From the NCBI GenBank assembly GCA_019239825.1, contig JAFAZK010000163.1:1-55611 (forward strand): a DNA stretch of 55,611 nt, read 5' to 3'. The notes under the pieces were generated by a model. The model was not told the origin of the DNA. It was given only the letters and a program-made list of their open reading frames with translations, and did no database searches. Both the position numbers and the translations under genes were made by a program. Origin of the DNA: Verrucomicrobiota bacterium (GTDB taxonomy: Bacteria; Verrucomicrobiota; Verrucomicrobiia; Chthoniobacterales; JAFAMB01). This document shows positions 25,832-34,395 of the stretch, piece by piece. Position 1 is the first letter of the stretch, and every line of letters starts with the position of its first letter.

Positions 25832-26866
25832 ATGCCGACCGCGCAGGTCTCCAGCAGCATGTTCGCGATGGTGTTAACCAAGCCCGGAACACCATTAATT
25901 CCGGTTCAAGTTCCAGTACCCAAGCCCGGGCCCGGCGAGATACTGGTTAAAGTAGAGGCTTGTGCGGTGTGCCGAACCGATCTGCATGTGGTAGACGGAG
26001 AACTACCTGAACCGAAACTGCCGTTAGTCCCCGGGCACGAGGTTGTCGGAACAATCAGCCAGTGTGAGTCCGGCCGGTTCGAGGCCGGACAGCGAGTCGG
26101 GATTGCCTGGCTGGGTTGGACCTGCGGTCATTGCCGGTTTTGTCTGGCGGATAAGGAAAACCTTTGTGAGAACGCTCTTTTCACGGGGTACACCCGAGAT
26201 GGCGGTTATGCTGAATACGCAGTCGCCGACGAACGGTTCTGTTTCAAAATCCCGGATTATTACAGCGATCCCGCGGTCGCCGCTCCATTACTGTGCGCGG
26301 GGTTAATCGGTTACCGCTCGCTCGTTCTTGCTGGACCGGCCGACCAAGTCGGAAAGCTTGGCATTTACGGATTCGGGGCGGCAGCGCATTTAGTAACGCA
26401 GGCGGCAGTTTACCAACGTCGGAAAATATTTGCTTTTACCCGTCCTGGAGACGTGCGGGGTCAGCTCTTTGCAAAAGAGTTAGGCGCAACCTGGTCAGGC
26501 GGTTCCGATGAATTACCGCCGGAACCACTCGACGCTGCGATCATCTTCGCTCCAGCCGGGCCATTGGTTCCACAAGCATTGCAAGCAGTCGATAAAGGAG
26601 GCCGGGTTGTCTGCGGCGGAATTCATATGAGCGATATCCCTTCGTTCCCTTACTCCTGGCTTTGGGGAGAACGCACGATCTGTTCTGTTGCTAATTTGAC
26701 TCGGCACGATGGCCAAGAATTTCTGCAGCTAGCACCCGCAGCCGGGATTCAACCCAGAGTCACCCCGTTCTCCCTTGCTCAGGCAAACGAGGCTTTGGAA
26801 GCAATCCGCAAAGGTCAGTTACAAGGGGCTGCCGTTTTAACGCCAGACTTCGCGGCGTGGTCTTAA
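25832..26866 (+). CDS. Zinc-dependent alcohol dehydrogenase (MDR)
   Basis: A 344-residue medium-chain alcohol dehydrogenase. Catalytic zinc ligands are C47 in VCRTD and H69 in PGHE. The structural zinc cluster is C98, C101, C104 and C112 (TCGHCRFC then LCEN). The wording CRTDLHVVDGEL and PLLCAGLIGYRSL matches the AdhP/AdhA-like group that oxidises ethanol and other short alcohols with NAD. The nucleotide loop reads GIYGFGAAAH, a little different from GxGxxG. The start at 25832 or at 25859 (MFAMVL) are both possible. The frame upstream of 25832 runs through repeat DNA. No aldehyde dehydrogenase gene lies nearby. Confidence 0.9.
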   Translation: MPTAQVSSSMFAMVLTKPGTPLIPVQVPVPKPGPGEILVKVEACAVCRTDLHVVDGELPEPKLPLVPGHEVVGTISQCESGRFEAGQRVGIAWLGWTCGHCRFCLADKENLCENALFTGYTRDGGYAEYAVADERFCFKIPDYYSDPAVAAPLLCAGLIGYRSLVLAGPADQVGKLGIYGFGAAAHLVTQAAVYQRRKIFAFTRPGDVRGQLFAKELGATWSGGSDELPPEPLDAAIIFAPAGPLVPQALQAVDKGGRVVCGGIHMSDIPSFPYSWLWGERTICSVANLTRHDGQEFLQLAPAAGIQPRVTPFSLAQANEALEAIRKGQLQGAAVLTPDFAAWS

Positions 26867-27019
26867 AGTCGTACCCGGCTTTAGCATTGTTTCCCCATCT
26901 CTTCCTTTACTGACGATGCTTTAGCTGCGGATCCCAACCTCTACGTAACGCTTCCGTAACTACGGCAGCGGGAACCTTTGTTGCCGGTGTTCAATAGGCA
27001 TGGTTCTATCAGATAGGCC

Positions 27020-27994
27020 ATGCCTGCAAAACAACGCTTAGCTTGGATTGAACGCACCGTCAAAGGCCTTAAAGGCTATCCACAAGGACGGGTCTATCTG
27101 GTTGGTGTGTCCGGCGGCGTAGATTCCCGAGTACTCTTACAGACCTTAATCGACACCGGGTTCACTAATCTGGTGATTTGCCATCTCGATCATCGGTTGC
27201 GAGGCCGCGATAGTGAACGAGAGAACCGATTAATTCGCCGGCTGGCAACCCGCTTGAAATTGCCGCTGGTCCAAGAACAAGTAGAGGGCTGGCCCCCAAA
27301 GATTTCTCTCGAAACCGCTGCCCGCCAAGCTCGCCAGCAGTTCTTTGCCCGAGCCGCTAAACAGTTCGGAGCTAGTCATGTCTTTCTCGGTCATCACGCG
27401 GATGACCAGGTAGAAACCTTTCTCTTCAATATCTTGCGCGGCGCCGGGTCTATCGGCCAAGCCGCTATGCGCACGGAGACACGAATCTCGGCGGGCGGGG
27501 TAGACCTCATTGTGGTGCGGCCGCTTCTCCACGTTTGGAAACAGGAAATTCGTGATTACGCCAGACAAAGGCGGCTTAAGTTTTCCGAGGATGCCACCAA
27601 CGCGGAGAACAAGTTTACCCGCAACCGGATCCGAAATCTCTTGGTACCCGAGATCGAGAGAATCCTGGGCCGGCCATTCAAATCAAATCTCTTGCGGCTA
27701 TGTGAGATTGCCGGCGATGAAGCGGAGCTGCTGCGCCAGTTAACACCCACCTGGTGGGAACTAGATGAATTACCGGTACGCGACCTAAGAACCTTACCGG
27801 TGGCGTTCCAACGCCGAGTTATTCACCAATGGTTAACCCGGAAACAGATCGATGATGTGAGTTTTGAAGATGTAGAACAAATCCGTTCTATGCTCAGTCA
27901 TCAAGAGATCGCGAAGGTCAATCTTTCAGCCGGCAACTCCTGCCGGCGCCGGGCAGGTAAACTCTTCAAAGCGCCACAACGCGACCCGGAATAG
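27020..27994 (+). CDS. tilS: tRNA(Ile)-lysidine synthase
   Basis: A 324-residue N-type ATP pyrophosphatase that changes C34 of the CAU-anticodon isoleucine tRNA to lysidine, so that it reads AUA. The PP-loop SGGVDS is at residues 31-36. CHLDHRLRG, FLGHHADDQVETFL and RPLLHVWKQEIRDYA are typical TilS segments, as is the ATNAENKFTRNRIRN region. The length fits the short form with a reduced C-terminal domain. The gene is essential in most bacteria. It stands alone, downstream of the alcohol dehydrogenase and upstream of a family D palindrome. Confidence 0.94.
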   Translation: MPAKQRLAWIERTVKGLKGYPQGRVYLVGVSGGVDSRVLLQTLIDTGFTNLVICHLDHRLRGRDSERENRLIRRLATRLKLPLVQEQVEGWPPKISLETAARQARQQFFARAAKQFGASHVFLGHHADDQVETFLFNILRGAGSIGQAAMRTETRISAGGVDLIVVRPLLHVWKQEIRDYARQRRLKFSEDATNAENKFTRNRIRNLLVPEIERILGRPFKSNLLRLCEIAGDEAELLRQLTPTWWELDELPVRDLRTLPVAFQRRVIHQWLTRKQIDDVSFEDVEQIRSMLSHQEIAKVNLSAGNSCRRRAGKLFKAPQRDPE

Positions 27995-28013
27995 ACCCAA
28001 GGAAGAAAACCTT

Positions 28014-28202
28014 AACCGCAGATGGACGCAGATTTACGCAGATATTGAGATCGGAGCCCAAAGAACCCAAAATCAACCGCGAATGGGCACGAATTACGCG
28101 AATTAAAGAACAATCTGCAGATTACAGAGAACTTGTGAAACCACTCCCTATTTGTGTCCATTCGTGATTTCTATCTCCGTAAACCTGCGTCCATCTGCGG
28201 TT
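28014..28202. repeat. Two-layer family D palindrome
   Basis: Outer arms: 28014-28043 (AACCGCAGATGGACGCAGAT core) against 28173-28202, two mismatches in 30. Inner arms: ACCGCGAATGGGCACGAAT near 28076 against TTTGTGTCCATTCGTG at 28151. It lies between tilS and the MFS exporter gene. Confidence 0.85.
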
Positions 28203-28281
28203 GAGCCTCTCCTTTACGTCCGTTCGCGGTACTTTCGCGGCTCGCCGTCATCGGTATAGTTGCCCGCACCGAAGGAGCTCT

Positions 28282-29529
28282 ATGTTACAACGTCGAAAGG
28301 CGGGTCTTCCCTTTATTCTCGCGACAGTGTTTCTCGATATGCTGGGGTTCGGTATCGTCATCCCGGTATTGCCGGCGCTCGTTGCTAGCATGACGGCCGA
28401 CAAAACCGCTCAAGCCTATTGGTACGGCGCATTGCTGGCTTCCTATGGAGTGGCTCAATTCTTCTCGGCTCCATTGTTAGGTGCGATCAGCGATCGGTTT
28501 GGCCGGCGTTCGGTTCTCCTCATCTCGATTTTTGGCCTCGCCCTCAATTTTTTCATTACGGCGATATCCCCGTGGGTTTGGCTTTTGTTGGTATCCCGTC
28601 TGATCGGGGGCGCGTCCGGAGCGAGTTATACGGTCGCCGGCGCCTACATTGCGGATGTCACTACCCCGGAAAATCGCAGCCGGAGCTTTGGGTTGATGGG
28701 AGCAGTGTTCGGGCTGGGCTTTATCTGCGGCCCGATCATCGGAGGTTTGTTAGCAGCCAATAACCTACGGTTGCCTTATTTCGCCGCAGCCGGTCTTGCT
28801 CTGTTAAATTGGCTGAACGGCTATTTCATATTGCCAGAGTCGCTGCCGAAGGATCGTCGGACCCCGATCGACTTTAAGAAGGTAAATCCGTTCTCGGCGA
28901 TCGCGGCGCTGACGCAGGTCCGTGGAATCGGCAGTTTGGTTGTGGTCTACATTTTCAGTGTATTTGGGCAGTTCATGCTCCAGATCAACTGGGTTCTTTA
29001 CACCACCTTTCGGTTCGGCTGGGGACCAAAAGAGAACGGGATATCGCTCTTTGTGGTTGGCATTGTCAGCACCATTGTCCAAGCGGGTTTGCTCGGTTTC
29101 CTCTTGAAGAAACTCGGTGACACTCGGACGGCATTGGCGGGAATGGCGTCTTCAACCCTCTCTTACATCCTCTATGGACTCGCTTCCCAAGGGTGGATGA
29201 TGTACGCCATCATTTTAGTGAACATGTTGGGTTTTGTGATCAACCCAGCCTTACAAGGAATCGTGTCGAAAGCGGTGGATCCACGGCACCAAGGGATTAC
29301 GCTCGGCTCGCTCAACTCGATTAGCAGCATTATGGGCGTCATCGCGCCTTTAGTGGGAACACCGTTGCTGGCCCACGTCTCCGGCCTTCCGGCCACAGAT
29401 TGGCGCGTGGGCATGGTTTTCTTCGTAGCCGCTCTCGCACAGGGAATCGCCTTTGTGCTGGCCTATTTTCATTTCCGGAAGGCAAGAGTGGGAGTCTCGG
29501 TGGCGGAGACACGCGTGACCGCGGATTGA
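28282..29529 (+). CDS. MFS drug exporter, TetA-like
   Basis: A 415-residue 12-span major facilitator of the drug:H+ antiporter-1 type. Motif A, GAISDRFGRRSVLL, lies between spans 2 and 3. The first span has FLDMLGFGIVIPVLPAL, as in TetA(B)-type tetracycline exporters, and span 4 has RLIGGASGASYTVAGAYIAD. Motif C (GLGFICGPIIGG) in span 5 marks it as an antiporter. The substrate cannot be assigned, since many such soil proteins are not tetracycline pumps. The ATG at 28282 has GGAG seven bases upstream, which decides the start. There is no TetR-type gene next to it. Confidence 0.88.
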   Translation: MLQRRKAGLPFILATVFLDMLGFGIVIPVLPALVASMTADKTAQAYWYGALLASYGVAQFFSAPLLGAISDRFGRRSVLLISIFGLALNFFITAISPWVWLLLVSRLIGGASGASYTVAGAYIADVTTPENRSRSFGLMGAVFGLGFICGPIIGGLLAANNLRLPYFAAAGLALLNWLNGYFILPESLPKDRRTPIDFKKVNPFSAIAALTQVRGIGSLVVVYIFSVFGQFMLQINWVLYTTFRFGWGPKENGISLFVVGIVSTIVQAGLLGFLLKKLGDTRTALAGMASSTLSYILYGLASQGWMMYAIILVNMLGFVINPALQGIVSKAVDPRHQGITLGSLNSISSIMGVIAPLVGTPLLAHVSGLPATDWRVGMVFFVAALAQGIAFVLAYFHFRKARVGVSVAETRVTAD

Positions 29530-29601
29530 GTTGGCCAAGTGGACAGCGTAGACTCAGTGGAGGGGTGTAGGATGCTCGCGGAGAAAGTCTGAAGCCGCTG
29601 G

Positions 29602-30627
29602 TCAGTCGATTATCAGAACAAGCTTGCCGAAATGTTTTCCGGCTTTGAGGGTGTGAAAACCCTCTGTAGTCTCGCTCCAGGGAAATACCGCATCCACAAC
29701 GGGATGAAGTTGGTGTTCTTGTAAGAAAATATTCATCTCCTCGAAGGATTGCCGGCTACCAACGGTTATTCCTTCTAATCGAGCGTTGCGGCGGAGGAAG
29801 TTGGGCACGTTGAGCTTACACTCCATGCCGGTCAGTAGACCAATCATCCCAATGAACCCGCCTGGCTTTAGCGCGTTTACGGATTGGTTCAGCGTATCCT
29901 GCCCGCCGACATCGACGACATGATCGACGCCAACCCCATCCGTCGCAGCCTTGATAGCTCGCCACCATTCCGGGTCGGTTTTGTAATTTATCATGACATC
30001 AGCGCCGAGCTTCTTCGCTCGTTTCAGTTTGTCATCGCTGCTGGAGGTAATGATGACGCGCGCTCCCAGCGCCTTAGCAAACTGAAGGGCGAAGATCGAG
30101 ACACCGCCGGTTCCCTGGACCAGCACTGTTTGACCTGCCTGCAATGATCCTAATCGAAGCGATTGCCAGGCAGTTAAAGCGGCGATCGGTAACGTGGCTG
30201 CTTCTTCGTCGTTCAAATAAGATGGCGTAGAGACGACCCCACGCTCGGGTAGCACCACGTATTCGCTCAATATCCCGGGTCGAGGACCGCCTAAGGCCGA
30301 GTCGAGATAATCCGCGCCAGCCGGGGTTTGGGAGAATGGACCATGCTCCCAATTTTGAATAAAATGCGTGGTGACACGATCGCCTGGCTTAAATCGAGTC
30401 ACTTCCGAACCGACCTGCTCAACCTGACCGGCCGCATCTGAAGCCGGCACAAAGGGGAACTTCAAATTTGGAAAGAACGTGCCATCGACAACCAACAGGT
30501 CCCGATAGTTTAGAGACGCTGCGTTAATTTTAACCAGAATCTCGCCAGGGCCTGGCGTCGGCCGCGGCTGGTCAACTAGGGCCAATGAGTCGATTCCGAA
30601 TGAGCCTTGCAGTTGAATAGCCTTCAT
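29602..30627 (-). CDS. NAD(P)H:quinone oxidoreductase-like MDR protein
   Basis: A 341-residue medium-chain dehydrogenase/reductase. The GroES-like domain has PGPGEILVKINAASLNYRD, FPFVPASDAAGQVEQVG and FKPGDRV. The nucleotide domain has VLVQGTGGVSIFALQFAKA and GVDHVVDVGG. The zinc-ligand cysteines of alcohol dehydrogenases are absent, so it belongs with the zinc-free quinone oxidoreductase/enoyl reductase group. Start at 30627 (MKAIQLQ) was preferred to the frame eight codons longer. It is divergent from a LysR regulator gene. Two dyads in the 130-base gap suggest that this regulator controls it. Confidence 0.88.
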   Translation of the reverse strand: MKAIQLQGSFGIDSLALVDQPRPTPGPGEILVKINAASLNYRDLLVVDGTFFPNLKFPFVPASDAAGQVEQVGSEVTRFKPGDRVTTHFIQNWEHGPFSQTPAGADYLDSALGGPRPGILSEYVVLPERGVVSTPSYLNDEEAATLPIAALTAWQSLRLGSLQAGQTVLVQGTGGVSIFALQFAKALGARVIITSSSDDKLKRAKKLGADVMINYKTDPEWWRAIKAATDGVGVDHVVDVGGQDTLNQSVNALKPGGFIGMIGLLTGMECKLNVPNFLRRNARLEGITVGSRQSFEEMNIFLQEHQLHPVVDAVFPWSETTEGFHTLKAGKHFGKLVLIID

Positions 30628-30686
30628 AGATACGTGCCAGATACGTCGCAAGATGGTTGTTAGCCAATAGCGAGTGGGAATGGTTC

Positions 30687-30738
30687 GATAACGTTATCTC
30701 GAAATCGAGGCTTGAATCTTGTTCGATTTTTATCGAAC
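30687..30738. promoter_or_regulatory. Candidate LysR operator dyads
   Basis: GATAACGTTATC at 30687-30698 is a perfect 12-base palindrome, flanked by TTC and GAA. GTTCGATTTTTATCGAAC at 30721-30738 has 7-base arms around four T. Both contain a TTCGAT or ATCGAA half-site. They lie between the divergent oxidoreductase and LysR genes. Confidence 0.6.
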
Positions 30739-30757
30739 ATCCTCCAGGACAGACGTT

Positions 30758-31675
30758 ATGGAATTGCGACAGTTGCGTTCGCTGTTGGTGTTGGCTGAAG
30801 AATTACACTTCGGTCGAGCTGCCGATCGATTGGGCATTGCCCAGCCGGCGCTGAGTCGTCAGATCCAACAGTTAGAAACCGAGTTGCAGTCGCCGCTATT
30901 CATCCGTTCTCCCCGAGCGGTCGCCCTTACGGACATGGGGCGCGAGTTTGTTGCGAGCATCAGCCCGGCAATTCAACAGCTGGAATCTGCTGCCGCGAAT
31001 AGTGTTGCATTTGCTCAAGCGAGCCGCGGACGGCTCCGGATTGGTGTCTGCAACAACTTATCCTATCGGTTCGCACCGGCTTTATTAGAGCGGCTTCATC
31101 AGGACGCGCCGGGACTTAGGATCGATGTTCGCGAACTATCCACCGCCGAGCAGGTACGAACGTTACACTCTTCAGAAATTGACATCGGCTTAGCGATTCT
31201 CCCGATCACCGATCCTTCGCTCATCATGCGGCGAATCTTTCGTGAACCGCTTGTGGCGGTGGTTAATGCGAAAAGCCGATTCGCCCGTCGAGCGTTCATC
31301 CGGCTGGGAGAGCTTGCCCATGAGGAGTTCATCGTCTGCCCCCGTTACCGGCAAAGCGGCTTTCACGAACTCACCATGGAGTTAGCGGGTAAAGCCGGCT
31401 TTCGACTTCGCGTCGCACGAGAGATAGATGCCAAAGAAACCGCACTCGCTCTGATTGAGCGCGGACTTGGTATATCATTGGCGCCTGAATCAGCATCCGT
31501 TCTTGGAAACGACCGGCTCCGGTATATTCCCATTGGCGACCCAGAGATCGTGATTGAAATCGGAATCGTTTGGAGACGAGAAAACATGTCTTCTCTAATT
31601 CGGCGATTTATCGACTCTGCAGTCCAGCTAGCGCTACAGACGGAGGCTGAGAGGTCGGCAAAGCTAGTGGCCTGA
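30758..31675 (+). CDS. LysR-family transcriptional regulator
   Basis: A 305-residue LysR regulator. The N-terminal winged helix is MELRQLRSLLVLAEELHFGR, then RLGIAQPALSRQIQQLE as recognition helix. The effector domain (about 90-295) contains LRIGVCNNLSYRFAP and the conserved ALALIERGLGISLAPESA. The effector is unknown. ATG at 30758 was chosen because LysR proteins start MELRQL. The frame upstream contains one of the operator dyads. It is divergently arranged with the quinone oxidoreductase gene, the usual layout for LysR regulators and their targets. Confidence 0.93.
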   Translation: MELRQLRSLLVLAEELHFGRAADRLGIAQPALSRQIQQLETELQSPLFIRSPRAVALTDMGREFVASISPAIQQLESAAANSVAFAQASRGRLRIGVCNNLSYRFAPALLERLHQDAPGLRIDVRELSTAEQVRTLHSSEIDIGLAILPITDPSLIMRRIFREPLVAVVNAKSRFARRAFIRLGELAHEEFIVCPRYRQSGFHELTMELAGKAGFRLRVAREIDAKETALALIERGLGISLAPESASVLGNDRLRYIPIGDPEIVIEIGIVWRRENMSSLIRRFIDSAVQLALQTEAERSAKLVA

Positions 31676-31677
31676 CA

Positions 31678-33030
31678 TTATCGAGCCGGTCGCAGGAACA
31701 GTCCTCGTATCGTCTCGGAAACACAGCCATCGGCATAAACCTGCCTACCGCGTACCCAAAGCTGCTTAACGACCGCGTCCAGGCGCCGGCCAAAATAAGG
31801 GGTAACTGGATGCCGATAGAGCAAATCTCCGACGGCCTGGTTCGCGCCTAGCTTAACCAGCACGAGATCTGCATCGTAGCCGGTTGCGATCTTCCCTTTT
31901 CTCTCGCCGATACCAAACCTTCGAGCGACATCCAAAGAAGTCGCGCGCACAAATTGCGAAAGGCCTGAACCCTTTGCCCGTTTTTCGGCCTCAGCGATCA
32001 GCAAAGGGAAAGCATGTTGGCAACCCGCAATCCCTCCCCAGATCTCAAAGAAATCAGGCGACATCTTCATGTCGGGAGGCGCCGGCGAATGATCCGAGCC
32101 GAGCGTATGGATTAGACCAGCAAGCCAACGTTGCCAAAGCGCTTCTTGGGTACTGGCACTCCGGAGCGGTGGAGCGCACTTCGCCGGCGCACCGATGGTC
32201 TCTAGGTCGTCATCCTTCAGTAGAAGGTAGTGAGGACAGGTTTCGGCCGTAACATCCACTCCTTGACGTTTGCCCTGGGCAATCAAGTCAACGCCTTCCG
32301 GGCAGCTCACGTGGACGACGTGGAGCGCGCAACCGGTCTCCCCTGCCAATTCGAGAGCGACACGAATTGCGGCCAGTTCAGCCTCGATCGGACGAGAATC
32401 CAGATAGTCCCGCCAATGCTTCCCCCCAGCAGCTCGCTTCTCCCGGACCAAAGAATCGATCATGGCGTTGTCTTCGGCGTGAACGCCAACCGGCAATCTC
32501 CATTTCGCCGCTATTTTCATCCCTTGCTTTAAGGTTGCGGCATCGGCACGCCTGAAATCGCTGGTCCCGGACTCGCTCATGAACGCTTTAAACCCGATGA
32601 CACCTGACTCGGCCAGCTCATCCATATGATCGAGATTCACTGGCGTTAGTCCGCCCCAAAGCCCGAAATCCAGAACGGATTTTTGTTCCGCGAGCGAACG
32701 TTTCTGGATAAAGCTTTCGCGGTTCAGCGTAGGCGGCGAAGCGTTCAACGGCATATCAAAAAAGACGGTTCCTCCGCCGGCAGCCAGCGCACGCGAACCC
32801 GTCGAGATCCCCTCCCAATGTTCACGTCCGGGTTCATTGAAATGAATATGAGCGTCGATTATCCCTGGAAAAAGAAAGGCATCAGCTGCATCCACCACCT
32901 GTTTGGCTGATCCAGCCAAATCGACCCCAACGGCCGCGATCTGTTCACCAATGACCCCGACGTCCGCCGTTCCCATATCATTCGCAGAAACCAGCTTGGC
33001 GCCCCGAAACAAGATATCCCAATCGCTCAT
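31678..33030 (-). CDS. allB: Allantoinase
   Basis: A 450-residue amidohydrolase that opens allantoin to allantoate in purine degradation. Metal ligands: H61 and H63 in IDAHIHFNEPG, carboxylated lysine K148 in GFKAFMS, H in VHAEDN and in LHVVHVSCPEG, and the D in LGSDHSPAP. The phrase FNEPGREHWEG and the C-terminal RHPVTPYFGRRL fit allantoinase rather than dihydroorotase or dihydropyrimidinase. No other ureide gene is adjacent. The XdhC-MocA pair at 1.6 kb could belong to the same purine pathway. The gene ends two bases from the LysR gene, tail to tail. Confidence 0.9.
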   Translation of the reverse strand: MSDWDILFRGAKLVSANDMGTADVGVIGEQIAAVGVDLAGSAKQVVDAADAFLFPGIIDAHIHFNEPGREHWEGISTGSRALAAGGGTVFFDMPLNASPPTLNRESFIQKRSLAEQKSVLDFGLWGGLTPVNLDHMDELAESGVIGFKAFMSESGTSDFRRADAATLKQGMKIAAKWRLPVGVHAEDNAMIDSLVREKRAAGGKHWRDYLDSRPIEAELAAIRVALELAGETGCALHVVHVSCPEGVDLIAQGKRQGVDVTAETCPHYLLLKDDDLETIGAPAKCAPPLRSASTQEALWQRWLAGLIHTLGSDHSPAPPDMKMSPDFFEIWGGIAGCQHAFPLLIAEAEKRAKGSGLSQFVRATSLDVARRFGIGERKGKIATGYDADLVLVKLGANQAVGDLLYRHPVTPYFGRRLDAVVKQLWVRGRQVYADGCVSETIRGLFLRPAR

Positions 33031-33039
33031 AACCAGACA

Positions 33040-33255
33040 ATTTCACCACAGTGACACGGAGAACATAGAGAAAATAATCCGCAGATTTCACAGATCACGG
33101 TTGTAAGGCCTATCTACGCCATCTGGTTGAACAAACCACCCGTGAATGGGCGACGTTGTGTCTCCTGTGACGATCGATCAACCTGAGATGAAATCTGCGT
33201 AATCTGTGAAATCGGCGGATTATTTCCTCTGTGTTCTCTGTGTCTCTGCGGTGAA
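33040..33255. repeat. Family E inverted repeat, copy E2
   Basis: The left arm from 33040 (TTTCACCACAGTGACACGGA, then AATAATCCGCAGATTTCACA) faces the right arm at 33191-33255 (TCTGTGAAATCGGCGGATTA, then TCTGTGTCTCTGCGGTGAA). It fills the gap between the divergent allB and epimerase genes. Confidence 0.85.
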
Positions 33256-33311
33256 TCCTGTTTCCTTGGCCGGACTTGCTATTTACCCGGGGCTGCGATT
33301 GAGTCCCATCC

Positions 33312-34160
33312 ATGATTGTGGTTACCGGAGGCAGCGGAAAGGCTGGGCGATTCTGTATTAGCGAACTCGCCGATCACGGCTACGAGCTATGCAACGTCGA
33401 TCAAGTTAGCGGCAGCGATCCAAGTATTCCCTTTAGCCAAGTTGATTTGACGGATTTCGGTCAGACCATGGCCGCTTTATCCGGGATCGATGAACGAGTT
33501 CGGAAAGTCACTGGAATCGTCCATCTAGCGGCTATTCCCGCTCCTGGGCGTGCACCTAATCACGTCACTTTCGAGACAAACACTATCAGCACTTACAACG
33601 TCTTCGAAGCTGCCAGACAGCTCCAAATCAAAAACATCGTTTGGGCCTCAAGCGAGACCGTCCTCGGCTTGCCGTTCGACATTCCACCTCCCTACGTCCC
33701 GGTCGACGAAGAATATCCGGCTCGGCCCGAGACAGCCTACTCGCTCTCCAAGCTGGTCGGAGAAGAGATGGCCAAACAATTTTGCCGCTGGGATCCCGAG
33801 CTGAAAATTATCGGGCTGCGACTCTCGAATGTGATGAGCCCGGAAGATTATGACCACTTTCCTGGTTTCCAGGATGACGCTCGTAAGCGGAAATGGAATG
33901 TGTGGAGTTATATCGATGCGCGGGATGCCGCCCAAGCATTCCGTCTCGCCCTGGAAGTGGATCTAAAAGGGGCCGAGGTTTTTATTATCGCGAACGCAGA
34001 CACCGTCATGCTCCGAGATAACAAAGGATTGCTGGCCGAAGTATTTCCCGGCGTCCCCCAAAAGAGTTCTTTCGGACCGAACGACTCACTGTTCTCGATT
34101 GAGAAAGCCAGGCGAGTCCTCAAATACGAGTCGAAATACAGTTGGCGTACGCAGCAATAA
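33312..34160 (+). CDS. NAD-dependent epimerase/dehydratase (extended SDR)
   Basis: A 282-residue extended short-chain dehydrogenase. MIVVTGGSGKAGRFCISEL is the Rossmann NAD loop (TGGSGKAG), and VHLAAIPAP is the next family strand. The catalytic pair is Y and K in AYSLSKLVGEE, with the preceding S in WASSET. WSYIDARDAAQAFRLAL is also typical. The group contains UDP-sugar epimerases and uronate dehydrogenases. Substrate is not fixed by the sequence. Uronate dehydrogenase is conceivable, since hexuronate genes are present, but proof is lacking. Family E palindromes lie on both sides of the gene. Confidence 0.82.
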   Translation: MIVVTGGSGKAGRFCISELADHGYELCNVDQVSGSDPSIPFSQVDLTDFGQTMAALSGIDERVRKVTGIVHLAAIPAPGRAPNHVTFETNTISTYNVFEAARQLQIKNIVWASSETVLGLPFDIPPPYVPVDEEYPARPETAYSLSKLVGEEMAKQFCRWDPELKIIGLRLSNVMSPEDYDHFPGFQDDARKRKWNVWSYIDARDAAQAFRLALEVDLKGAEVFIIANADTVMLRDNKGLLAEVFPGVPQKSSFGPNDSLFSIEKARRVLKYESKYSWRTQQ

Positions 34161-34161
34161 T

Positions 34162-34379
34162 AATTCACCACAGAGGCACAAAGAGCACAGAGAGGAAGAT
34201 CCGCAGATTTCGCCGATCACGCAGATTTCTTTTCGAGGAAACGCATCGCGATGCAACAAAACACAGCCATCACTTCACACGGGATTCCCTTAACTGAGCT
34301 GCGAACTAGCGCCTAGAACCGAAATCTGCGTAATCTGCGGATTATTTTCTCTGTGTTCTCAGTGCCTCTGTGGTGAAAT
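34162..34379. repeat. Family E inverted repeat, copy E3
   Basis: The left arm (AATTCACCACAGAGGCACAA, then CCGCAGATTTCGCCGATCAC) faces the right arm at 34321-34379 (GAAATCTGCGTAATCTGCGG, then CAGTGCCTCTGTGGTGAAAT). It starts just after the epimerase stop and ends 17 bases before the kdgK-like ATG. Confidence 0.85.
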
Positions 34380-34395
34380 TTTGATTCGTTGTCCC

